Shown in pieces: positions 42,251-53,724 of a stretch of DNA of 59,140 nt (its first letter is position 1; every line of letters begins with the position of its first letter). The position numbers and the translations under genes are program-made. The DNA is from Burkholderia sp. GTDB lineage: Bacteria > Pseudomonadota > Gammaproteobacteria > Burkholderiales > Burkholderiaceae. The stretch covers positions 1 through 59,140 of the forward strand of contig JAIRVP010000024.1 in assembly GCA_031253835.1 (NCBI GenBank). Direction: 5' to 3'. Below the pieces are notes generated by a model that was not told the origin of the DNA, did not search any database, and saw nothing but the letters and a program-made list of their open reading frames with translations.

Positions 42251-43156
42251 ATGACTGCCCCTCAATCGGACACAGCTTCCTCCAATTTTCTTCCGGCGGA
42301 CGTCAGGCAGACCGTCGTCAGCCGGGCATTGCCCAACGGGCAAATCGGCATCGTCCGATTGAAAACCCTGCGCAGGAACATGGGGCTGACCACCCCCTAT
42401 GAGCTCCAGAACTCGGATCTCGTCGTGTTGCAGTTGCGTCCGTTCGGCGAACAGGACCTGTGGCTCGATGGCCGCCGCGCACCTTTCGTGCCGTACGGCG
42501 CGGGCACCGTGACGGTCTACGATCTTGACCGCGAGTGGGTGGCGGATCTCAAGGGGGCGTTCGATTGCCTCCATTTCCATCTGCCGCGCCACATCCTCGA
42601 GGAAACGGTCGACGACCTTGGCGGGCGGCAACGTCCGCAGCTCTATCTGCCGCCTCACCTGAGCGCGAACGACTCGATCATCCATGCGCTCGGCCGGTCG
42701 CTGCTGCCGGCACTCGCGCGGCCGGATCAGGCCTCGCAGATCTTCATCGATCACGTGGGGCTGGCGTTTCAGGCGCACGTCGCGCATCGTTACGGCGGCG
42801 TCAGCGAGCGGCGCGAAAAGTCGTACGGCAAACTGACGCCGTCGCAGGCGCGACGCGCCAAGGAACTCCTGCTCGCCCACCTCGACGGGAAAATCGGGCT
42901 GGCCGACGTGGCGAGCGCATGCGGCCTCTCGCGCGGCTATTTTGTGAAGGCGTTTCATCAGACGACCGGGCTGCCGCCGCATCGCTGGCTCATCGTGCAG
43001 CGGGTCGAACGGGCGAAGGAATGGATGCGCAATCCGAACCTGCCGCTGAGCATGATCGCGGATGCCTGCGGCTTCGCCGACCAGAGTCATTTCTCGCGGA
43101 CTTTCATGCGATTGACGGGCGTCAGCCCGCGCCGGTGGCGCGAGGACCATACCTGA
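42251..43156 (+). CDS. AraC-family transcriptional regulator, paralog of the 3.3-kb gene
   Basis: A 301-aa regulator. The C-terminal AraC/XylS HTH pair (LSRGYFVKAFHQTTGLPPHRWLIVQRVERAKEWM and LSMIADACGFADQSHFSRTFMRLTGVSPRRWRE) resembles that of 3302-4222, and the N-terminal domains also share shape (DCLHFHLPRHILEE against DFVLVELPPAYLEH). ATG 42251 is taken as start because the frame upstream crosses the divergent promoter. It is a second candidate for binding the triple-repeat sites, the nearest of which is about 1.2 kb away. It converges with the LysE gene. Confidence 0.85.
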   Translation: MTAPQSDTASSNFLPADVRQTVVSRALPNGQIGIVRLKTLRRNMGLTTPYELQNSDLVVLQLRPFGEQDLWLDGRRAPFVPYGAGTVTVYDLDREWVADLKGAFDCLHFHLPRHILEETVDDLGGRQRPQLYLPPHLSANDSIIHALGRSLLPALARPDQASQIFIDHVGLAFQAHVAHRYGGVSERREKSYGKLTPSQARRAKELLLAHLDGKIGLADVASACGLSRGYFVKAFHQTTGLPPHRWLIVQRVERAKEWMRNPNLPLSMIADACGFADQSHFSRTFMRLTGVSPRRWREDHT

Positions 43157-43201
43157 TCGTCGGGGGGCGAATGCGACGGGGAAGCGCGCGCCATGACCGC
43201 T

Positions 43202-43804
43202 TCATCGATTGAGCACGGAGCTGGCCAGCGTTGCTGCGAACGTCAGCAACACGAGCGAGGCGCACCGCAACACGATGACAGCCAATCGACCCTCCGCACG
43301 ATTCTTGAGCAGCAGCCGCCCTGACCGGGACCATATCAGTCCGATCGGAATCAGGGTTATCAGAAATACGCCTGTCGACAACGCGAAAATCTCGAGCGAT
43401 CTGAATGCCGACTCCGGGAAAATTGCGCTCGAAAACAACAAGGCCTTGGGATTCATCAAGGTCGCAAAGAAAAGTGCCCGGAACCCCAGCGGCGGTGAGT
43501 CGGGTGCATCAAAGCGGGCTCCTTTGAACCACATGTTCACTGCCAGGTAGCAGATGAACATGGCGCTGATCAATTTCACGCAACTGACAATCCATGGATA
43601 TTGCGCCGCCAAGGACCAGAGAAAAAATCCCCAGATGGTGATGGCGATCACATAGCCTGACGCCTCCGCCGCGACCAGCCTGCACGCACCACGAAGATTC
43701 AGCTTGAGCCCGGCAGAAAGCAGCAGCGTGTTTGTCGGCCCGGGTACCAGCAGCACGATTGCAAAGTAGAACGACATTTTCAGCATGGGACTCACTGTCA
43801 ACAT
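43202..43804 (-). CDS. LysE-family exporter
   Basis: A 200-aa inner-membrane protein with about six hydrophobic helices. The family signature is VLLVPGPTNTLLLSAGLKLNLRGACRLVAAEASGYVIAI, followed by FFATLMNPKALLFSSAIFP. LysE/RhtB proteins export amino acids or similar small polar molecules. GAGG precedes ATG 43804. It stands beside the tryptophan-consuming pyrrolnitrin operon, transcribed away from it, but nothing shows a link. Its 3' half has AT-rich codons compared with the neighbouring genes. Confidence 0.87.
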   Translation of the reverse strand: MLTVSPMLKMSFYFAIVLLVPGPTNTLLLSAGLKLNLRGACRLVAAEASGYVIAITIWGFFLWSLAAQYPWIVSCVKLISAMFICYLAVNMWFKGARFDAPDSPPLGFRALFFATLMNPKALLFSSAIFPESAFRSLEIFALSTGVFLITLIPIGLIWSRSGRLLLKNRAEGRLAVIVLRCASLVLLTFAATLASSVLNR

Positions 43805-47107
<3,303 letters not shown>

Positions 47108-47165
47108 CACCGGATGCCTGGCGCATGCGGCCATGTGTTCCATCTCACAAGGAGAGCTTGCCCCC

Positions 47166-48866
47166 ATGACTCAGAAGCACACCGCGAACGAGCGCGACAG
47201 CAACCACTTCGACGTGATCATCCTCGGCTCGGGCATGTCCGGCACCCAGATGGGGGCCATCCTGGCCAAACAACAGTTTCGTGTCCTGATCATCGAGGAG
47301 TCGTCGCACCCGCGGTTCACGATCGGCGAATCGTCGATCCCCGAGACGTCCCTGATGAACCGCATCATCGCCGATCGCTACGGCATTCCGGAGCTTGACC
47401 ACATCACGTCGTTCTATGCGACGCAGCGTTACGTCGCGTCGAGCACGGGCATCAAGCGCAACTTCGGCTTCGTGTTCCACAAGCCCGGCCAGGAGCACGA
47501 CCCGAAGGAGTTCACGCAGTGCGTCATTCCCGAGCTGCCGTGGGGGCCGGAGAGCCATTATTACCGGCAGGACGTCGACGCCTACCTGCTGCAAGCCGCC
47601 ATCAAGTACGGCTGCACGGTCCGCCAGAAGACGAGCGTGACCGAATACCACGCCGACCGGGATGGCGTCGCGGTGGCCACCGCCCAGGGCGACCGGTTCA
47701 CCGGCCGGTACATGATCGACTGCGGAGGACCCCGCGCGCCGCTCGCGACCCAGTTCAAGCTCCGCGAAGAGCCGTGTCGTTTCAAGACGCACTCGCGCAG
47801 CCTCTACACGCACATGCTCGGGGTCAAGCCGTTCGACGACATCTTCAAGGTCAAGGGGCAGCGCTGGCGCTGGCACGAGGGGACCTTGCACCACATGTTC
47901 GAGGGCGGCTGGCTCTGGGTGATTCCGTTCAACAACCACGCGCGGTCGACCAACAACCTGGTCAGCGTCGGCCTGCAGCTCGACCCGCGCATCTACCCGA
48001 AAACGGACATCTCCGCGCAGCAGGAATTCGACGAATTCCTCGCGCGGTTTCCGAGCATCGGCGCGCAGTTCCGGGATGCCGTGCCGGTGCGCGACTGGGT
48101 CAGGACCGACCGTTTGCAATTCTCGTCGAGCGCCTGCGTCGGCGATCGCTACTGCCTGATGCTGCACGCGAACGGGTTCATCGACCCGCTCTTCTCGCGG
48201 GGGCTCGAGAACACCGCGGTGACCATTCACGCGCTCGCGGCGCGCCTCATCAGGGCGCTGCGCGACGACGACTTCTCCCCCGAGCGCTTCGAGTACATCG
48301 AGCGCCTGCAGCAGAAGCTGCTGGACCACAACGACGACTTCGTCAGCTGCTGCTACACGGCGTTCACGGATTTCCGCCTGTGGGACGCGTTCCACAGGCT
48401 GTGGGCGGTCGGCACGATCCTCGGGCAGTTCCGGCTCGTGCAGGCGCACGCGAGGTTTCGCGCGTCGCGTGACGAGGGCGACCTCGATCATCTCGACGAC
48501 AACCCCCCGTACCTCGGGTACCTGTGCGCGGACATGGAGGGGTACTACCAGTTGTTCAACGACGCCAAAGCCGAGGTCGAGGCCGTGAGTGCCAAGCGCA
48601 AGACGGCCGAGGAGGCCGCGGCGCGGATTCACGCCCTCATCGACGAACGCGAGTTCGCCAAGCCGATGTTCGGCTTCGGGTACTGCATCACCGGCGCCAG
48701 GCCGCAGCTCAACAACTCGAAGTACAGCCTGCTGCCGGCGATGAAGCTGCTGCACTGGACGCAGACCAGCGCGCCGGCAGAGGTGAAACGTTACTTCGAC
48801 TACAACCCTATGTTCGCGCTGCTCAGGGCGTACGTCACGACCCGCATCGGCCTGGCGCTGAAGTAG
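47166..48866 (+). CDS. prnC: Monodechloroaminopyrrolnitrin halogenase PrnC
   Basis: A 566-aa FAD-dependent halogenase that adds the second chlorine, at C3 of the pyrrole ring of monodechloroaminopyrrolnitrin. FAD motif GSGMSGTQMG at about 22-31; RFTIGESSIPETS follows. The sequence agrees with known PrnC throughout. ATG 47166 (MTQKHTANERDSNHFD) has AAGGAG 12 bases upstream. It belongs to the phenol/pyrrole halogenase branch and is only distantly like PrnA. The gap to prnB is 58 bp and to prnD 15 bp. Confidence 0.96.
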   Translation: MTQKHTANERDSNHFDVIILGSGMSGTQMGAILAKQQFRVLIIEESSHPRFTIGESSIPETSLMNRIIADRYGIPELDHITSFYATQRYVASSTGIKRNFGFVFHKPGQEHDPKEFTQCVIPELPWGPESHYYRQDVDAYLLQAAIKYGCTVRQKTSVTEYHADRDGVAVATAQGDRFTGRYMIDCGGPRAPLATQFKLREEPCRFKTHSRSLYTHMLGVKPFDDIFKVKGQRWRWHEGTLHHMFEGGWLWVIPFNNHARSTNNLVSVGLQLDPRIYPKTDISAQQEFDEFLARFPSIGAQFRDAVPVRDWVRTDRLQFSSSACVGDRYCLMLHANGFIDPLFSRGLENTAVTIHALAARLIRALRDDDFSPERFEYIERLQQKLLDHNDDFVSCCYTAFTDFRLWDAFHRLWAVGTILGQFRLVQAHARFRASRDEGDLDHLDDNPPYLGYLCADMEGYYQLFNDAKAEVEAVSAKRKTAEEAAARIHALIDEREFAKPMFGFGYCITGARPQLNNSKYSLLPAMKLLHWTQTSAPAEVKRYFDYNPMFALLRAYVTTRIGLALK

Positions 48867-48881
48867 TCGGCCGGCACCGGA

Positions 48882-50027
48882 ATGAAAATGATAGACGACG
48901 TTCAATTGAATCAAGTGGATGCCAGGGAGCGTCCCGCGGGGGCGTACGACGCGACCACGCGCGTGGCCGCGAGCTGGTACGTCGCGATGCGCTCGGACGA
49001 CCTCAAGGGCAAGCCGACGGCGTTGACGCTCTTCGGCCGGCCGTGCGTGGCGTGGCGCGGCGCGACGGGGCGGGCCGTGGTGATGGACCGCCACTGCTCG
49101 CACCTCGGCGCGAACCTGGCCGACGGGCAGGTCAGGGACGGCTGCATCCAGTGCCCGTTTCACCACTGGCGGTACGACGAGCAGGGCCGGTGCGTTCATA
49201 TCCCCGGTGACAGCCCGGCGGTGTGCCGGCTGGAGCCCGTTCCGCGCGGGGCGCGCCAGCCGACGTTGGTCACCGAGGAGCGGTACGGCTACGTGTGGGT
49301 CTGGTACGGCTCGCCGCAGCCGCTGCATCCGCTGCCCGAAATCGCCGCGGCCGACGTCGACAACGGCGACTTCATGCACCTGCATTTCGCGTTCGAGACG
49401 ACGACGGCGGTCCTGCGGATCGTCGAGAACTTCTACGACGCGCAGCACGCGAACCCCGTCCACGCGCTCCCGATCTCGGCCTTCGAGCTCAAGCTCGTCG
49501 ACGACTGGCGCCCGTGGCCGGAGGTCGAGTCGCTGGCCCGGGCGGGCGCGTGGTTCGGCGCCGGGATCGACTTCACGGTGAACCGGTACTTCGGGCCCCT
49601 CGGCATGCTGTCGCGCGCGCTCGGCCTGAGCATGTCGCAGATGAACCTGCACTTCGATGGCTACCCCGGCGGGTGCGTCATGACCGTCGCCCTGGACGGA
49701 GACGCCAAATACAAGCTGCTCCAGTGCGTGACGCCGGTGAGCGACGGCAGGAACGTCATGCACATGCTCATCTCGATCAAGAAGACGGGCGGCGCGCTGC
49801 GCCGCGCGACCGACTACGTGCTGTTCGGACTCCAGACCAGACAGGCCGCGGGGTACGACGTGAAGATCTGGAACGCGATGAAGCCGGACGGCGGCGGCGC
49901 GTACAGCCGGTACGACAAGCTCGTGCTCAAGTACCGCGCGTTCTACCGGGGCTGGGTCGACCGTGTCGTCCCGTCAGGCGCGCGCGAACAGGGCGAGTGG
50001 CGCCACGGTCATCAGCGCGAGGGTTGA
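48882..50027 (+). CDS. prnD: Aminopyrrolnitrin oxygenase PrnD, with extended C-terminus
   Basis: A 381-aa Rieske oxygenase that oxidises the amino group of aminopyrrolnitrin to the nitro group of pyrrolnitrin. Rieske ligands are C72, H74, C91 and H94 (HCSHLGAN and CIQCPFHHW). The mononuclear iron site is in ENFYDAQHANPVHAL. The start is ATG 48882 or 48888. Known PrnD (363 aa in Pseudomonas) ends just after FYRGWVDRV. This copy runs 16 residues further (VPSGAREQGEWRHGHQREG), probably a neutral stop loss. A reductase partner is not encoded nearby. Confidence 0.95.
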   Translation: MKMIDDVQLNQVDARERPAGAYDATTRVAASWYVAMRSDDLKGKPTALTLFGRPCVAWRGATGRAVVMDRHCSHLGANLADGQVRDGCIQCPFHHWRYDEQGRCVHIPGDSPAVCRLEPVPRGARQPTLVTEERYGYVWVWYGSPQPLHPLPEIAAADVDNGDFMHLHFAFETTTAVLRIVENFYDAQHANPVHALPISAFELKLVDDWRPWPEVESLARAGAWFGAGIDFTVNRYFGPLGMLSRALGLSMSQMNLHFDGYPGGCVMTVALDGDAKYKLLQCVTPVSDGRNVMHMLISIKKTGGALRRATDYVLFGLQTRQAAGYDVKIWNAMKPDGGGAYSRYDKLVLKYRAFYRGWVDRVVPSGAREQGEWRHGHQREG

Positions 50028-50168
50028 CGGGGCCGCCGGGATTGCATGGGACGGAGCGCAGTGACGGGTTGCATTTGAGTTTGATGCGTCGACAGGATTC
50101 TCGATCCGGGATCTTGAAGTGGGTACGACGTGCACACATTCATTCCAACATCAATGCCATGAGGGCTT

Positions 50169-50879
50169 ATGAACCAGATCATCCGCAGATACGTTGCTTC
50201 CCTGACGCCACGCTCGTTGGCTGGCATGGCACTCCTGGCCGCAGCGGTCGGTGCTCACGCGCACGGCCGTTTGACCGAACCGCCTTCGCGCATCGTGCTG
50301 TGCACGCAAGGCCAGAATCCGGACTGTCCTGTCGACGCGTGGCACGCGAACGCGATGGAGAACGGCAAGTTCTTCCCTGCGACGCAAAGCGGCCTGTCGG
50401 ATCCGTTCGCGCCGGCCGACGCGAAGAATGCCCAGCCGCCGATGGACGGCGAGATCGCCGGCGCCAGCACGAACGGCCCGCTGCCCGTGCTGAACGAGCA
50501 GTCGCCGGGCCGCTGGCAGAAGATCCCGCTACGTCCGGGCGCGCTGCAGAATTTCAAATGGGAATTCAGCGCCGTGCACAAGACGCGTCGCTGGAACTAC
50601 TTCATGACACGTGCCGACTGGAATCCGTCGGAAAAGCTGACGCGCGCGCAGTTCGAGCCCACGCCGTTCTGTACGATCCAGAACCCCGGCCAGCCATACT
50701 GGGATCCGAATGCGAACCTGGTGCCGCAGCAGCCGACGATTCATCAATGCCGGCTGCCGATGCGTAGCGGCTACCACGTGATCCTCGCGGTCTGGGAAGT
50801 GGCGGATACGGCGATGGCGTTCTATCAGGTCGTCGACGCGATGTTCACCAATGGCGATACGACACGCAGCCCGTTCTGA
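50169..50879 (+). CDS. AA10 lytic polysaccharide monooxygenase (chitin-binding type)
   Basis: A 236-aa secreted copper enzyme that breaks crystalline chitin or cellulose by oxidation. The signal peptide ends at GAHA, so the mature protein starts with H32 (HGRLTEPPSR), the first histidine-brace residue; the second is H137 in FSAVHKTRRWNYFMT. Cysteines at 45, 53 and two later ones fit disulfides. It is a single-domain LPMO without a carbohydrate-binding module. It lies 141 bp after prnD on the same strand and just before a chitinase, which makes chitin the likely substrate. Confidence 0.93.
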   Translation: MNQIIRRYVASLTPRSLAGMALLAAAVGAHAHGRLTEPPSRIVLCTQGQNPDCPVDAWHANAMENGKFFPATQSGLSDPFAPADAKNAQPPMDGEIAGASTNGPLPVLNEQSPGRWQKIPLRPGALQNFKWEFSAVHKTRRWNYFMTRADWNPSEKLTRAQFEPTPFCTIQNPGQPYWDPNANLVPQQPTIHQCRLPMRSGYHVILAVWEVADTAMAFYQVVDAMFTNGDTTRSPF

Positions 50880-50927
50880 TTTTCGGAATCGGTTTGCCAA
50901 TGCCGGCATCGATCGAGCGGTGGGCCA

Positions 50928-50971
50928 TGACCGGGTCACCCGGTGGGGGAGCCCCAGGGGTGATCCGGTCA
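50928..50971. terminator. Strong inverted repeat after the LPMO gene
   Basis: Arms 50928-50941 (TGACCGGGTCACCC) and 50958-50971 pair over 14 positions if one G-U is allowed, with a 16-nt loop that can pair further. It follows the LPMO stop by 49 bp. No T tract follows. It likely ends the prn/LPMO transcripts or separates LPMO from the chitinase. Confidence 0.45.
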
Positions 50972-51137
50972 CGATATTGATTAAGCAATCCATATCAGCG
51001 GTGCAGGTGATTGACGTTCATGTCGCGTGACGGGTTTGCGTTACGCCCGCATGGGCGAAGTGCGTCTTCCTGACATATTCCCCGGCATGGTTTGCGTGTA
51101 AGTCAGGTGCCGGTCATGCGTAAAACGCCACGAGGGC

Positions 51138-52226
51138 ATGAAAATGAAGAACAACCCATCCGGATTGATGCAGCGATCGGCCTTGAGGGGCGCGCTGGCG
51201 CTTCTGTTGGCATTCGGCACCGGCGCTGCCGCGGCGGGCGGGGCGGGTACCGGCACCGCGCCGGCATTCGTTTATAGCCCGTACAAGGACGCGACGATTT
51301 CGATGAACTGGAACACGAACGTCATCTCGTCGAACGTGACGGGTCAACTGAGCCCGGTGCTGTCGGTGCTGCCAGCCGGGGTACGTACGATGACGCTCGC
51401 GTTTGCGACCGGCGAATGCGGCAGCGAGAACTGGGCGGGCGTCGACGGCGGTGCGCTGGCGGCCGCCAATGTGCCGCTTTTCACCGCGGCCAATGTGAAC
51501 TACGTGATTTCCACCGGCGGCGCGGCCGGTACGTTCACGTGCGGGACGGATGCGGGCATGGCGAACTTCATCAATCGTTATGCATCGAGCAACCTCATCG
51601 GGATCGATTTCGATATCGAGGGCGGGCAGACGCAACAGGCGATCAACGATCTGGTGCAGCGCGTGGCAGTCGCCCAGCAGAATTATCCGGGCCTGCGCTT
51701 CAGCTTTACGCTGGCGACACTGGCGCCTTCCCAGCAGGGAGCGGCCACGGCCAGCTCCTGGGGCGCCAGCGCACCCGACAGCTTCAACGTGTATGGCGAC
51801 TGGGTCATGCAGGCCATCCAGGCGTCCGGCCTGAAGAACTACACCATCAACCTGATGACGATGGACTACGGGTCGGCGGGGGCGGGCAATTGCGTGGTCG
51901 CGAACGGCGCGTGCCAGATGGGGCAGTCGGCGATCCAGGCGGCGATGAACCTGCACGATCACTGGGCGGTGCCGTACAGCCAGATCGAGCTGACGCCGAT
52001 GATCGGCGGCAACGATGTGGCCGGCGAAACCTTTACGCCGGCGGATGCAGACACCGTTGCGCAGTTCGTGAAACAGAATGGTCTCGTGGGTGTCCACTTC
52101 TGGTCGTTCGACCGTGACGTCGATTGTCCGCCCGGCGCCGCATCGTCGACGTGCAACTCCATCGGCGGTGTCGGTACGCTCGGTTATACGAACCGGTTTG
52201 CCAACGACCTCGCGCCCGGAAAATGA
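51138..52226 (+). CDS. GH18 chitinase, secreted
   Basis: A 362-aa protein with signal peptide (SALRGALALLLAFGTGAAAAG). The GH18 catalytic signature is intact: LIGIDFDIEGG with D157, D159 and general acid E161. Other barrel motifs are STGGAAG (the SxGG strand) and INLMTMDYG, with HFWSFDRDVDCP near the end. It resembles the bacterial exochitinase-like group without extra binding modules. It should act with the LPMO on fungal chitin outside the cell. Two ATGs (51138, 51144) are possible; the first is listed. Confidence 0.92.
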   Translation: MKMKNNPSGLMQRSALRGALALLLAFGTGAAAAGGAGTGTAPAFVYSPYKDATISMNWNTNVISSNVTGQLSPVLSVLPAGVRTMTLAFATGECGSENWAGVDGGALAAANVPLFTAANVNYVISTGGAAGTFTCGTDAGMANFINRYASSNLIGIDFDIEGGQTQQAINDLVQRVAVAQQNYPGLRFSFTLATLAPSQQGAATASSWGASAPDSFNVYGDWVMQAIQASGLKNYTINLMTMDYGSAGAGNCVVANGACQMGQSAIQAAMNLHDHWAVPYSQIELTPMIGGNDVAGETFTPADADTVAQFVKQNGLVGVHFWSFDRDVDCPPGAASSTCNSIGGVGTLGYTNRFANDLAPGK

Positions 52227-52569
52227 ACGAAGCCTGGCCAGGGAGGAGACCATGGGGCCGTCCGTCTCATTGCGACGAAGTGCCCCGTGGTGTCCGATTT
52301 TCACGACCGGCGACCGGAGGAATAGCCGGGTGCGTACCTTGAGCGGCAACCGGCGCTCGAATGCGGGTTGATTTGCAGGATCGTGGACGCGCCGACAAAA
52401 ATCGACAAATCGGAACAGATCGGCGCGGCGTTCCCGCCTACCATCCGGACGTGCCCCGCGCATTCCCGTACCACCGCAGCATCGGCAGATGCATCGCCCG
52501 CATTCGCTGCACGTGTCTTCCTCGCACCCTCGCATCCTGACAAGCCGCCAAGAAAGCAAAGGATTCGCC
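52227..52569. other. Gap between chitinase and GH114 genes
   Basis: A 343-bp stretch with no recognised gene. A 39-codon plus-strand frame at 52252-52371 has a strong GGGAGGAG site but no recognisable features. A CCTGGCCAGG palindrome lies at 52233-52242. The GH114 gene start at 52570 has AAAGGA nearby. Confidence 0.3.
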
Positions 52570-53451
52570 ATGTCTGCAAGATCATTCGCGTCATTCGTGC
52601 TGATGCTGCTGCTGGCGGCGTGCGGAGGCGACTCGGATTCGTCCGTGCCTGGCAGCGCGGTTGCGGCGGCCTCGGCCCGCGCGTCGCAAGCCACTGCCTG
52701 GAAACCGCTCGTGCCCGGTACGAGCTGGCAATGGCAGATCGACGGCAATGCGATCAACGAGACCGTGCTCGACCGCGTGAACAATTCCCGCAAGATGTTC
52801 GACGTCGACATGGAGCAGACCGATGCGGCGACGATCCAGCGCCTGAAGGCGAAAGGCATCTATGTTGTCTGCTACATGGAGACCGGCGGCCGGGAAGACG
52901 GCCGCGGCGATGCAGGCCGGTTTCCCGACAGCGTGCTCGGCTACCCCGTCGAAGGATACGAGGACCATGAGCGCTGGCTGGACATCCGCCAGACGAAGAT
53001 CCTGATGCCGATCATGCTGGCGCGTCTCGACCAGGCGAAGAAGAAGGGCTGCGACGGCATCGAACCGGATCTGGACGACAGCTATCGGCAGGAAACGGGC
53101 TTTCCGCTGACACGCGACGACCAGCTGCGTTACAACACCGCGCTGATCGGCGCTGCGCACGATCGCGGGATGTCGATGGGCCTCAAGAACGGCTCGGGGA
53201 TCGCCACCGCGATGGCGAAGGTCGCCGACTGGGCGCTCAACGAGCAGTGCAACAGGTTCCACGAGTGCGACGGCTACGCGAGTTTCATCGCGCTGAACAA
53301 GGCCGTGTTCAATGTCGAGTACACGCGCCCGGACGGCATGACGCTCGCCGATTTCTGTCCGGCGGACAACCGCGCCAACTTCGACGGCATCCTGAAGTGG
53401 TCGAGCGACACGCTCGCGGCGTTGCCGCGCGCCGCATGCCGGTTCGAGTGA
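52570..53451 (+). CDS. GH114 endo-alpha-1,4-polygalactosaminidase-like lipoprotein
   Basis: A 293-aa protein with a lipoprotein signal (FVLMLLLAACGG). The body shows the GH114 layout: TSWQWQIDGNAIN, KMFDVDME, GIYVVCYMETGGRED, DIRQTKILMPIMLARLDQAKKKGCDGIEPDLDDSY, GLKNGSG and a final LNKAVFNVEYT. GIEPDLDD carries the acidic catalytic cluster. Characterised family members cleave galactosaminogalactan, an alpha-1,4-galactosamine-rich polymer of fungal cell surfaces and biofilms. Its place behind an LPMO and a chitinase, next to an antifungal gene cluster, fits a role against fungi. The product would stay attached to the cell or outer membrane. Confidence 0.87.
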   Translation: MSARSFASFVLMLLLAACGGDSDSSVPGSAVAAASARASQATAWKPLVPGTSWQWQIDGNAINETVLDRVNNSRKMFDVDMEQTDAATIQRLKAKGIYVVCYMETGGREDGRGDAGRFPDSVLGYPVEGYEDHERWLDIRQTKILMPIMLARLDQAKKKGCDGIEPDLDDSYRQETGFPLTRDDQLRYNTALIGAAHDRGMSMGLKNGSGIATAMAKVADWALNEQCNRFHECDGYASFIALNKAVFNVEYTRPDGMTLADFCPADNRANFDGILKWSSDTLAALPRAACRFE

Positions 53452-53668
53452 GCGGCACGCGGCGCGTGACGGTCGGCGCGATCCGCGGCACGTGGGTTCT
53501 CGCGAAGCCGCGAACGCAGCGGTAAATCCTTCCCTGAACGGGAGGTCGCGTTTATGATTCGCGATACAAGCGGTGGTCGCTGGAATCGTCTGATTGTTCG
53601 CACAACCAGTCCGTTCCTTCGGGCACCGCTTTCCTTTTGTGCCCTACCGTCACGCGAATTCACGACGG

Positions 53669-53689
53669 CCCCATGAAACGTGGGGCCTC
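53669..53689. terminator. GGCCCCA hairpin before the MHYT gene
   Basis: GGCCCCA, 7-nt loop, TGGGGCC, extended by an imperfect GACG/CGTC outer stem. It lies 218 bp after the GH114 stop and 36 bp before the MHYT gene start, so it may end the first transcript or structure the leader of the second. No T tract. Confidence 0.35.
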
Positions 53690-53724
53690 GTCACTGCCGA
53701 ACCGAAAGCGATCTGTAAATAACA

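Noticed and set aside
47145..49763. 872-codon minus-strand frame across prnC and prnD
   Set aside because: Antisense to two well-known genes, Arg/Val/Glu-rich low-information sequence, no family features.
52252..52371. 39-codon frame with strong GGGAGGAG ribosome site after the chitinase gene
   Set aside because: No recognisable sequence features and unusual residue content; kept only as a note because start signals alone are weak proof.
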